DNA of 64,000 nucleotides from Phorcus lineatus (Eukaryota > Mollusca > Gastropoda > Trochida > Trochidae), in NCBI GenBank assembly GCA_921293015.1, contig OV121097.1, positions 12,835,940 to 12,899,939 on the forward strand, read 5' to 3'. The notes beneath the pieces are model-generated. The model ran no database searches, was not told where the DNA came from, and saw only the letters and a program-made list of their open reading frames with translations. Shown here one piece after another: positions 13,435-25,200 of the stretch; the stretch's first letter is position 1, and the number at the start of each line of letters is the position of its first letter. The translations under genes and the position numbers were made by a program.

Positions 13435-13450
13435 CCCCCCCCCCCCCCCC
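13435..13450 (+). repeat. Homopolymeric C tract
   Basis: An uninterrupted C run inside a C-rich stretch (about 13,418-13,457). Such tracts are length-unstable, and the exact count may be an assembly estimate. Confidence 0.8.
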
Positions 13451-14397
13451 ACCCCCATTCCCACAACTCCATATTGTTCAACAATCATCCCAACGAATAG
13501 CTTCTAAATTGTTGCGGACGGTCTTGACATCTAAAAAAAATTACCCGGCGTCAACAACGTTAAATCCCAAAAAATGGATAAATGGATATTTTGTGGTAGA
13601 TCAACTTCTTTATTTTCAAGAATATATATATTAAAATCTAACGGTATAATAATATATACCCAAACGTCGTTTTTCCGAAATATAACCGTACACCGGAAAC
13701 AGCGAGGTACAGCGGACGAATCTTTCTAGCGAGGAGCTCTGATAGTTTTGGTATGTTTAACAAATCTCAATAATCCACAACTAGGTGACGTTTTGTCAAC
13801 CCAGTCTTTCAGACGAGGGTTAGTAAAATTCTCAACGTACATGTACTCCTTCGATTCATAACATCTTACTTGAAACAGGCATTGCCAAATAACATATTTA
13901 CTGATACAAATTGGAAACATCGCCCTATTGAAATGAATTCGAGTAATACGTCCTGGTTGACACTATCAACTCAATCATTTCTTCATAATAAATCAGTTGA
14001 GATTATGCTGAGGATTAGTGTTATTTTGTTATTACGAGTTATGTTTTGATCACACATGGTGATATGGTATTCTGTTTACATATTTGTTTCATTGTTTGGA
14101 CCTGTCCATTAGTTAGGAAAGGTAACAGTGTAGTCAACTTCAGTGCAGCCAACCATAACGGATGATGTTTTAACGCGTCTGACTTTTGGGACGTCTGAGT
14201 TATGGGACGATACCGTTTGAGTACTTGGTGCGCGCCAGTAGTTGTACCGTTTGTCGATAAAGAGAGAGTAAGAGAAAGAGACAAGAAGAGAATTTGTTTA
14301 TCTGTGTCTCATCTCAAACCCCAAAAAACACAAATAAACATACATCAAAAATACTTTTTAAAAATTACAAAATAGTATTTTTATACATTCCTGGTAA

Positions 14398-14555
14398 ATT
14401 ACCCTGAAAAAGAACCATTTCCTGAAAAATTTCAATGGAATAAACTTGTGAAAAAAGTAGTGTCTCACACTGTCACGTATTTCAACACTCAGCACTACTT
14501 TTCACAATTCTGTACCATTGCGGGTTTTCAGCAAATGGTTCTTTTTTCAAGGTAA
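14398..14555. repeat. Foldback (inverted-repeat) element
   Basis: The left arm ATTACCCTGAAAAAGAACCA, followed by TTT...TGTGAAAAAAGTAGTG, is matched in inverse by CACTACTTTTCACA...AAATGGTTCTTTTTTCAAGG and TAAT on the right. The two imperfect arms of about 65 bases have a short central spacer. This is MITE-like, with no coding capacity. Confidence 0.7.
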
Positions 14556-16781
14556 TGTATCGATGTATCGTGTAAACTGGTTCATGAGAGGCTTCTTCCT
14601 ATAGACTTTGGCATCTTAGTAAGGCGTTAGGTTGACTGTAGACACATGTATGCCATAGTCGAACCTGGCAATTTACCTGTTTTGTCAGGTATGTGCTGGA
14701 CTTGTGGCTATGAATTTGTTGATATTGTCTTTCACCAGATAATACAACATGAGCAATTATAGAAAAACGTGCAGCGTTGTATTAACCTGAATTTAGCCAA
14801 GTGTATGGACAATGAAAATTGCCACGAGGACGAGATAACACTGGTGACGATGCTTTGTGGATTAACTAGTCCAGTGGACGATACGAATCTGTACACATAC
14901 ATGGATGATGTTTATGAAAATTCTTGCGCGAGATAACCTTCAATCTGTGATTCATCTGTAAAGATCCATATATGAATTGAATATATCCTTACCATTACAT
15001 GATGTATTTATGCAAATTGTATTCTTCATAACCATGGAGGAAATATAGATCATTCATTCTTTATATGAAAAGCTACAGAAGACAATCTCTTAAATAACTT
15101 TTAAATGTTGCAAAACATATTACAAAACTTTTAATCCACCAAAAACCCGGTTTTGAAAGATTTGTGGCGTCACAGCTTTATAATCATTTCAATCAATGCC
15201 GTGATTGGTGTATTTGCAAGGCATCCAACGATCGAAAATTCTATAAGAACCTTTCGAACTAGCTTTTAAGTCTTCAAGACAGAAGAAAAGAAGTAAAGCA
15301 GTTGGTAAATTTCACCAAACTGCCTGATACATGTACAAGGATTATCCACAAACCTAATCCCCTAATCTGCTATCCACCTCTGCCACGCCCCTCCCCCCTC
15401 TCTTCAGTACAGGTGCGCGCCGTAGTTATCTCAGGTAGAGCGGTATAGGTCTTAACAAGGATATGTATGTCCATGCGTGTATGTGAATCATTTAAGCACA
15501 TGTCCGTTTCATACCTGCCCATTTCTACCCCGTCCTCCCCCTTCTTTCAGCCCAGGTGTGAAGCTCTGGTACAGGTACACGTGTTTGACAGGTGAGAATG
15601 ACAGGTGAATACCTGCCGGACAGATCAAGACAATATGCCGACTGTTGCAGTGTGTTCAAGTGTTCTCCGTGTAAGCACTTCTCGTGTGACATTTCCGCGA
15701 TACAAAACTCTTTCCGTCATTTTGGTAATTACTTTTTCTGCATTAAGGGATTTTGGAAAGGTGAAGTCTTGTCAAAAGTTCAAGACTTTCAAAAACAGCT
15801 GTTAAGTTTTTTGCTACATTTTAGTGTTCTGAAAAATTTGAAAACAGACACAGATTTAAGTTTTCTTAAAGAGTCATGACTGTCTCATAAAAAAGTTTTA
15901 AAGTGTTTAGAATCCTTATTTTGACAGGATTTGTTTTTCAAAATCTGTCTAAAGTTCAATGTCTGCGTTTACTTTCAAGCGCTATTAGAGCTTAGAGGTT
16001 CTTATTATAAATTTCTTCACTTAATGTCACTTGATATTGTAATGACTTTTACCTCAATGACATTAATAATATGATCCTGTAACGTTTTTTCGAGTGAGGT
16101 TATAAATTTTTAAGAGGGGTTTTAAAAATTTACAAATAGTTTTGCGTATTTTATCATAGGTCGTCCTACGATAAATTCGGGTTCATTTAAGTGTGAAGGC
16201 GTTCCCGTACTTTCAACGATTACGATCATTCGTGTTACGATATTCAAAATAAACGATATGAATAATAGGCCGAACGGTCACTGAAAATTAAGTTTCAATT
16301 TGTATAAGTTTATTTACTCTGACTTTATTTCAGAACCTCGAAGAATCATGACTTTATTTCGATGTTTTTAGTGATCTGTAAGAATCAATACATGAATTTT
16401 ATACTGCTCCCAGGATGAAAAAAATGCTTGTCGTAGTTTGAAATCTGCATTTTCCGGAATTATTCTTCTTTAATTATTTTTTTAAATTTCCTTTTAATTT
16501 TTCCTTTTAATTAATCCTTTAATCATTATAATTCATCACGTAAGTGTTGACGATCAAACTTCAATCCAGGAAAAAAACAGGTTTCTTATAAATAGTTAAT
16601 ACATATCTCTACATTTTACTTACATAATTTTGGATTACGTATCAAAATACTTTGTCCTTCCACTCAGTGTCTGAAAAAAATCATTCTTAAATCATTATTA
16701 TATTAAACACTTAGTGTCTTCTATAACCTTTTCTTCAGTGGTTCGATAAACCCTTTCACATAACTTATTTTCTTATTTTTA
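14556..16781. other. Intergenic stretch; CAGGTG cluster near 15,400-15,610
   Basis: No gene recognised. The open frame at 15,592-15,879 is Cys- and Phe-rich but matches nothing I know and lacks supporting splice signals. Confidence 0.4.
15408..15608 (+). promoter_or_regulatory. Second E-box (CAGGTG) cluster
   Basis: Four CAGGTG hexamers (near 15,408, 15,553, 15,592 and 15,603) and a CACGTG lie within about 200 bases of locally GC-richer sequence. This is a candidate regulatory patch only; no promoter or adjacent exon is visible. Confidence 0.3.
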
Positions 16782-16925
16782 AAGGGGCACAGAGTATGTT
16801 ATTTGAATCAAATATGACAAACTTCGTGTTAAGGTGTTATTTGATTGAAAATTGTTGGTTGTTTCTGAAAACTAATATCGCAATGCTTATTAGTTAGCAT
16901 AATGACAATAAACAGGAAAACAGGA
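16782..16925 (-). repeat. Dispersed repeat family R1, copy 2 (inverse)
   Basis: It begins TTAAAGGGGCACAGAGTATG and continues with TCAAATATGACAAACTTC and GGTTGTTTCTGAAAAC. This is the inverse of copies 1 and 3, with the edge at a TTAA. Weaker similarity may run on to about 16,975. Confidence 0.65.
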
Positions 16926-17408
16926 AATTATTTAAATCAGACACAACGTTAAATATAGGTTGATAGTGCTTAGTAGATCATTTAAGTAATATACATGTAA
17001 ATGGGACGCAGAATTTCGACTTATTAACATTTATGTAGCCGTTGTTAATTTACAATCGAAAACAAGAAAGTGTCAAAATTTTGGCAACTAAAGATAAAGT
17101 TGCAACTTTAGATAGGCAATTTGAACTTAACTCAGGTCAAATGATATTTTCACTCTATTTAAGCAACATACTCTGTGCATGTGACACTTTAAACTATCGA
17201 AAATGTCTCAAGCAAATACGTTTTAAGGGAGATAACCCTGTACATATTTTATGAGCGCTTTTATCATTACGGCGATTTCCACACAGTTTAACTAAAATTT
17301 AATCGAACTTGAGATAGGAATATTTCACTATTTCTTCGTGTATCCTTGTTATATCTCTTTTTTTCAATTTTTTTATGAAGGGGATTTTGTCGTCGTCAGA
17401 TAAAAAAC

Positions 17409-17838
17409 ATTCTCTCCCACCAGAGCCGGGTAGCTCCATCATAAATTCCTATGCAACCTTTGTCTTAATACGAAGGTTTCTCGCTCTAGAAATCTAGAAC
17501 GCATATTGGATATCGATGCAATCAAAGTTAGTTTCAAAAGTTATCATTTAAATCACCAAATTTATTTCCGTAAGCTTTCCAAAAGATAAACTTTATTCGA
17601 ATACGCAACTTGCACTTTGAGTCGTCTTTACAGAACACAAACGTCCCCTTTTGCGGCCTGTGTGACAACAAATATGTTATTCATGCATCCGTTGTTATCA
17701 TCAGCTGAAACATTGCCAGGTAGTTTAAGCTACGATATTGTGCCGGCCGGGGAAACTGCCGGAAGCCCGAGAAACCTTCGTATTAAGACAGTGGTTGTAT
17801 AGGAATTTATGACGGACCTACCTCTGTTGGGAGAGAAT
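17409..17838. mobile_element. MITE with long (about 75 bp) terminal inverted repeats
   Basis: The left end begins ATTCTCTCCCACCAGAG and runs through CATAAATTCCTATGCAACC to TACGAAGGTTTCTCG. The right end is the inverse of this, finishing CTCTGTTGGGAGAGAAT. The arms match with few differences over about 75 bases, and the element is 430 bases long. It has no transposase, so it is non-autonomous. Confidence 0.8.
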
Positions 17839-18801
17839 GGATCAAATACCCCTCATACAAAACTAAAGAACAGACAATAGATTTTGCCGTGACATCATAA
17901 TGGTTAGACATATTCTTGTAAATAATCAAACACCATTACAGAAGTCAAAACTTTTGACAGTCCTAACTTGAAGTGAAATTGCAGGTCTTCAGAGATTAAT
18001 TTATTAATGGAGCTTTATGACGACAGGGTATCCAATAATCAACAAATATCAACAATCTGTCTTCTGTAATGAATTGTATCGACGCCTGATGATAAAAATA
18101 CCACCATCCGAGGAAACATATCATGCCTATAGTTTTTATTGACTTGTGTTGTTATTATTGTTATCAACAGACACTTAATTGAAATTCTATTTATCGTTGA
18201 GAAGCGAATTGCGTTTCTTAAAAGAAACGCACGTAAAATACCAAAATATCCTTCGATATTTTATTCCCTTGCACGGTCGTCGGGTATGTCTATAATGATT
18301 AAACATGCGAAAAAATAAAAACATCACTTGTATATATAGGTTACACTCGAAAATTTGTCAAATTTGCTGTTATGGTAATGGCTCTGTTCAAAATGTTCCT
18401 AACCACAATAAAGGGCAGAAAACTTTTCATCTAACAAAATAATAACGATTCATATACCATTTTGATTTTCGTTTATTTTGTTATTCAGTACATATTGGTC
18501 ACAATTCTATATATAACAAGCAATAAAACAATATCTTACGTACCATGATAGGGGGTGTTCTTTGCGAATATATATTTCATGTAATGTAAGGTAGACGATG
18601 GGACTGAGAAAAACACCATCGAGATGGGCCATTTTAGGGCTTTTATTCATTTTCGGAAGTTTGAATAGGGCCATCCCCCTTTGTAGCAATAGTGAAGTTG
18701 TCTTATTTTAATGGGCCATTTTTTCATCCAGTGTGCAAAAAGGTCCGTGGCCCCTACCTTTCCAAATCGCTGGGTCGAAATAGATTAAGAACAATATATA
18801 A
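17839..18801. other. Intergenic region 3' of the hexosaminidase gene
   Basis: No gene recognised. The stretch nearest the hexosaminidase stop may contain its 3' untranslated region. Confidence 0.4.
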
Positions 18802-18807
18802 TTTATT
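18802..18807 (-). terminator. Candidate poly(A) signal of the hexosaminidase gene
   Basis: AATAAA on the minus strand, about 230 bases past the stop codon. Other AT-rich signals lie near, so the actual cleavage site is uncertain. Confidence 0.35.
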
Positions 18808-19037
18808 GAAACTTAAGTCAACAAAAGTGGGAATTTATATTTTGTAAAAGTTTCATTACCTTTTTGAATTTTGGAATAAAAATATTCCTTATAATTTGTT
18901 ATGAAATTGATATCAATCATATCTTCTTAATTGCAGCCTATCTCTCTTCTCAGAAATGAAAACATCTTAGAAATAAAGGTAAAAAAAATGTTTACAAATG
19001 CCTGAAAGTTTATATCAAAGTTTGATTACTCATTGAA

Positions 19038-19233
19038 TTAGTATAAAATTATACTTAGAGTCACTGAAATAGTTAAAAACCACAAAAGCTTAAAATTCAA
19101 CATGGCGAGAGAACAACTTCCGGTGCAGACTTTTTCTGGAGCGGAAGTAGATTCATTTTCCGGTTCCTCCGGAAATCCATAGTCGTAGTCGCCACAGAAG
19201 CCGGGAAGAACAGGCTCAGCTGGAATACCGCGT
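19038..19233 (-). CDS. Hexosaminidase exon 13: C-terminal tail
   Basis: Residues 518-582 and stop. [19 protein letters not shown] is the normal end of the family. After it comes an acidic linker ([13 protein letters not shown]), a CTGSCS segment and a hydrophobic tail ([16 protein letters not shown]) that ends at the stop. The layout is like a GPI-attachment signal or a C-terminal membrane anchor. Confidence 0.85.
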
Positions 19234-22200
19234 CTGTGAAAAAGGCCTTCTCTTATTTTCTTCGATTCAAAAAGGTTACTATACCCCTATTTGTATAATA
19301 ATTCATGCGACATAATGCAAGGAATGATCATTCATTTCAATGTAAATTTCAGTGTCTATGTGATAAAAACATTTATTCAAAATTAAAGTGCAAGTCTTCA
19401 GTGGTATAGAAGATATTTGGAATGACATGCAAGGCGTAATGAATTAGTTGGGTTTTTTTCATATTTTAGTCATTTCAGTAGACAAATTTTTGTTAAGATT
19501 CTTATTTTCTTTAATCGATTACTTCTGGCAACTCATCCATGTCTGCTATACAGGTATTCAAGAAAATTAAGTGATAAAGTTTTCAGCCCACCTGAGCATT
19601 CGACACCGATGCTGGTCAAGCCGGAAGCGGGCCGTGTCCGTGTCGTTGACCGAAGCCGGACTCCAAAGTCGCTCGGCTGCAGCAGAAGCGCGGGGCCTGA
19701 AATGACCACAATAGTAACCAAGAAATAAGTACAGACCCGCTCCAAGTTACAACACCTAGAAACTAGAACTACCGTAGTTCCTTGAATAAAGGCCGGGTCT
19801 CAGTAATCTAAGATACATAACCGAATCTACTTTTATTGGAAATGAAATGCAACATGCTATCGTAAGTCCGATTATAGATAAATTTTCACCCCAGAACAAT
19901 CCATTTGAAGTGAGTTTGTGGTGTTTGAATTTATGAAATTTGAAATTGGGATGATCTATATAGTAAAAATTATATAGAGACCGCTCTCGAATAGACGCCG
20001 GGTTTCAAATTGACAACGGGGCTGCAGGTGGTCGGGAAAAAAGTCAGGGGCGTCTATTCGAGGAAAAACTGTAATCGTTCACCTTCTATGTCACTACTAT
20101 GCATTTGATACCTACAGAGGTTACTCGGGTCATTTTCCCTTGTAACTTCTGTTACGAGTAGACCACGTTTTTACTATATATACAGGAAGCTGATTAGTTA
20201 AAAGAAACCTAAAGCTAGCAATCTTGTGTGAAGCTGCGCTTTGATTTAGGTTTCTTCATAGACGATGCATAAATATGTCCAAGAATAGAAGTTAAAGAAC
20301 ACCCCGATTTTCGATATTGATATATTTTATAATTTACATAAAGACCCATAATATTGTGATTCTTTAATATCTAATATTTGGGTGGTCCTTAACTTTTATT
20401 GTTGGGTATATTTATCAAAGGATAGAAATCAGTCAGAGATGAAATCTATGTTCATGAAAATAAGGAAAATTCGTATCCGTGTTTGTTTTACTGTGACATG
20501 ACCGAGAAACTCGTCATTGAGGTTACTTTGGATCGTAATTATGAGGTAAGCTTTAAGTTTTTGGCAATTTATTTCTTAAAATTGTTTCCTTGTATGTTAG
20601 TGCCAAATGCATTTTCTTTAGAGGGTCAAACACGTAATGACTCAACCTTAGTATCCGTAGTTGTAAAAAAGGTATCAAGTACCAAATGGAAACTACTGGC
20701 GGCCATTTTAAAGTGAACACCTTAAAATCATTTGCGTAAGGAAATGGATTCAGGTAGTTTCGCCGAACTTTGTACGTTCATTTAAGAATTTTTTTGATTG
20801 TTTAAAGTGTAACGTGCAGTTGCTAACAATTGTTTTACTTTTTGTGAGATGCTACTGTTTTCCAAGAAAACGTGCTAAAATGTTTTTTAAAATATTCTTT
20901 TTTTTATTATGGCGTCAATGCCGATACACACCAGTATCTGGAGAGGAAGTTGGTTCCATCTACAAACTCCATCCACATACACATTTCTCCCCCAAGAACT
21001 TTCTCCTTTTGTCGTTCAGTACCTGCAAAATCATCATGACTGTCATGAAATCTTATTTTTATTTACGAGTATCAATTAGAGCACATTCGAGTACAGATAT
21101 GATAATGAATGTGTTCTCCGAAAATGCTAAACAAATCCTGTGTAATACCATTTCATAGCACGAGTGAACAATTTGTAATCCACCGAGCGAAAGCGAGGTA
21201 AAAATAGTCTAAGACAGATAAAGCCTCTGTTTAAATAGCTATGGTCGCTGCTTGTCTTCCTTTACCCAGGTCTTAGGATCCAGAATCCTGCTGTCGGGTT
21301 TTATCCGACACAAATACCGACAACGTTCAGAGATGCAATTCTAACAGACCTTACGTTCATGTTTGGATATTTTCAAAAGTTACATGTTTGTTATTGTTCT
21401 TAGATAGCTACCTTCGAAGTCGAGTGGATCACACTGATAGTACTTGACCCAGTCCTCCCCATAGCTTATATAGTTCAGGTACCAACAGGATGAAAACAGC
21501 ACGTTGTAGTCGAGCTGTGTAATGTTCTGCATAAACCCTCGCCATTCCTTGTCTTCCCCCTTCCAGACCTGTACCAGCGAGTTCTTGGCAACCTGAAACA
21601 GTGCCATGAGCTTTGTAAGACAAGGTTTTGTCTTTGCGGACTCGGCATAAGCTTCTTGGTGTGGTATGTCATCAACAACTAAAAGTACTCTAAGAGCACA
21701 ATAATCCCCACAATATGTTCTGTTGATGCACAACTTCTAAGGAAGCATTTCAAATGAAAAGGTTGTGTAAAGAAGTTTTGATATAATCAACATTTCGAAT
21801 TAACACCAATTTGACATTGACCTTTCAAGAGTGATTCAATGAACAATAAAGTTATAACTTGCTTCCCATTTTGGAAATGACATAGTTGAGATTATTTAAC
21901 ATTGAAAAATATTTTTATTTACTTTTTACTTTGAAGAAAAAATGTAATCAAAGGTTTAAGATTTACTAGTTCTATCATTTTATATCTTTAACGTTATCTG
22001 CTTCCATCAATATTAATTAACCTTGGCACCACTGTCGAGCGGATCCTGCCAGACAATGTAACGTTTCCCAAAACCAGAGATGATGTCGAGGAGTCTGTTG
22101 TCAAAGTACTGCTCAAGTTTATAGTATTCCGTAGGCTTGAAACCCATCTGGGTCATGAACTCGGATATGTTCGGGCTGGATTCCCTTTTTAAAGAAAGAC

Positions 22201-25200
22201 ATTGAATTCAGTAAACTTTGCCCATTATGAGAACTTTGGCCAAGAGTTTCCAAGAACGCTTAGCATTAAGAATGTCGTTAACCAATGAAAATATAATTAT
22301 GTTACTTACGACTTAAATGCAGTGTAACTCGTGTTTTTAATATCCCTTTTTTATTTGTGTATATCAAATATATGTACTCAAGTGGGTAAGATACGTATTT
22401 CATTAATCAAAACAATTTGCAATAGTCAAAGACAAAAGGTACAATTACGATTTTAGACAAAACATGAATTATGTCAAAAACAATGCTCACGGAACGTCTT
22501 TCGAAATAACTCTCTCTGTTGATTTTGGAATCTATTCATTTTTGTTTTGGTTTCGATCCGGCCCCTTACCTACTAACAAATATGGTGAGCCTTGTTCATT
22601 GATATTAGGGCAGCTCTAATCATCGATATCTTGGATTTGACCTTGACCTTCAACACATATGGTTAGCCTCTTCCATTTATATGTTGTACTTGACCTTGGC
22701 CTACCAACACATATGGTGAGCTTTGTTCATTGATATCATGGATTTGACCTTGACCTATCAACACATATTTTTAGCCTCGTCCATTTATATATTGTACTTG
22801 ACCTTGACCTACCAACACATATGGTGAGCTTCGTCCATTCCCATGTGGAGGAATTCATCCTTGAAAACGTCCTTGACCTCTGCAAAGAATTCGGAAAGGA
22901 AGTCGTACGTTGCATTCTGGGTAGGGTCGAGGTTTTCATAATCTGCATGTTCTTTATCCTCCGCCCTGCCAGGAACCCCCTTATACCAACATGGCGTCAG
23001 AAGCTCTGCAATTTAGAACACATCGAAAATGATGATCAAGTCCGTTAGTCTTAGAAGTAACTTACATTGGTACACTTTGTTACACCTTCATAGACCTTGG
23101 CACAAACATTACATCAAAATCACTGTAAAATTTCTTCATAAACGTTACAGGAATGAAAAATTATTAATCAAGTATAATTTCAATTGTTTAAAGCACTTCA
23201 AACGGATTTATGTCGATCTTGAAAAAGAGTACATCATATTGCAATCGTAATCAAGTCTGAAGTTACGTTTATAACATCAGCTTCACATTTTTTAATTTTA
23301 AAAATAAGCCAATCATATGTACGAAAAGTATGTATAAGCGAGGTAGTACAAATATTTCATTTCATTTTGCCTCACCAAATTCAGAAACTAATTCAACTGC
23401 TTGCACTACCCCAAACTCATATAAACTTTTTATACAAAACTTACCTTTAAAAGCACGACCCCAACCTTCTGCGTGGCCAGGCGTGTCAAACTCTGGGATA
23501 ACTCTAATACCGCGCATGCGTGCATATTCAATTACATCCGCCACATTTTTTTGTGTGTAAATATGCTTCTGTGAAAATGCTCCCTGCAATAAAATGATAT
23601 AGTGATAACTCCGTTTACAAGATATCCGTGTTGTAGTGACGTCACTGATTATGTCATAAGATATCGATGTAAACAGGTCATACAATTTCGGACATCTTAC
23701 CAAAATGAACAACAGGTATGAAATTATTGGCTGTGTACATTTCATCGATGCATAAGAACACAACGTCATAACTGTAACGTAACGTAACGTAACGTAACGT
23801 TAAATTGCAGAGGTCTTGACGTCATGCCGTAGTGATGATTTAAAGATTTCGATAGATGAAAATGTTTTGAAAATAAGGTATACTCACCATTTCAGAAAGT
23901 TGAGGAAAGGTTGTGCTGACATAGGGGAAACTCTGATCGTCAATTATATGCCAGTGAAACACGTTTAGTTTGTTGTAGCTCATCGCGTCCTGTAGATAAA
24001 AATGACATATTCATTTAATGTCATATTTAGATATGTACAAATGATAATGACTTTACATATTGACCACAGTTATTCACTTATCCACTTTTTTCCTGAATCT
24101 CAAACAATCAGAGCGTCAAAGAGCACAAATGCAGTGCTAGTTATAGTTTGGTCCGGTCATATACAATTAGAAGTCAAAACCTGATTAAATGTGAAATTAA
24201 CACGCGTGACTTGTGTAAAATACCCAAAAACACAGACGACGTTTGACTTGGGAATATTTGTGGACAGGAAATTTGAATTGTTGTTTCTAATGCTTCCCAG
24301 AACTGTTTGATGGAATATCACTTTAAACTTCTTTTCCTCGCGAATATGTCGAACTAAAACATGATGTTCCCTTGTGCTTCTTGTTTAACAGTACAAAGAA
24401 CTATTGTATCTCAATAGTAACTTCTTAACTTGCTTAACTCACGATATGTTTGTATATGATTGGTAGAGGGAGATAGTGTCGAGCCGTGTCGAACATACTG
24501 CCCCTGTGTTGGAACCGTGGGCTGTCTTGGATGTAAGTCTCTCGAACCTTGTACTGAACAGAAAACCATCACAAATTTATTTCGAAACTTGGATCTGTTT
24601 AGAAAAGAGAATATTGAAACTTCATTATCCTATTTTCTTTTTTATCGAATTTATTAAACCAACTTTGCAAAGACTCATTCATACATTGGTCATGCTATAA
24701 TAAACATGGACAATACTGTTGCTGAACAAATGCTGTTTGGTATACCTCCCTGAAAATATTTTTAAAACGAGATTGGCAAACCAGGTTGATGAAAGTTTAC
24801 CGAATATTGAAACCTCGAGAAACAAAAATAAAATAGGCACGGACAAAGAAAACCACCCTTGCAAATCACCCTCTTTACGACACCTTTTCACCTTTTGGGG
24901 GAGATAAAGTGATATCATGAAAAGGAGAGCAAATGATATCAATTTGTATTAATCAAGTTACAAAATACTTTTTTAAAACTAAACTTACCCAAAATAAAAT
25001 TAACGGAGTCTTCTCATTTGAATTTTCAAACTAGAGCGGCATTTGTACCAATAAATGTACTATGAAATATAACATGATGAGATTTCAGTTTTGGACTGGA
25101 AGCGTCCCTTTAATCAACCAAGGTGTGGTCAAAATGTTCTAGATACAGGATGTGTTAATACTTCACTTGTGATTTCACTCTAGAAGAACTAACGGTTTGA

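Noticed and set aside
15592-15879. Cys-rich 95-residue frame
   Set aside because: The cysteine spacing fits no zinc-finger or toxin family known to me, and the later half is low-complexity and AT-driven.
21429-21678. Alternate minus-strand frames over 21,429-21,678
   Set aside because: They are shifted frames across hexosaminidase exon 10.
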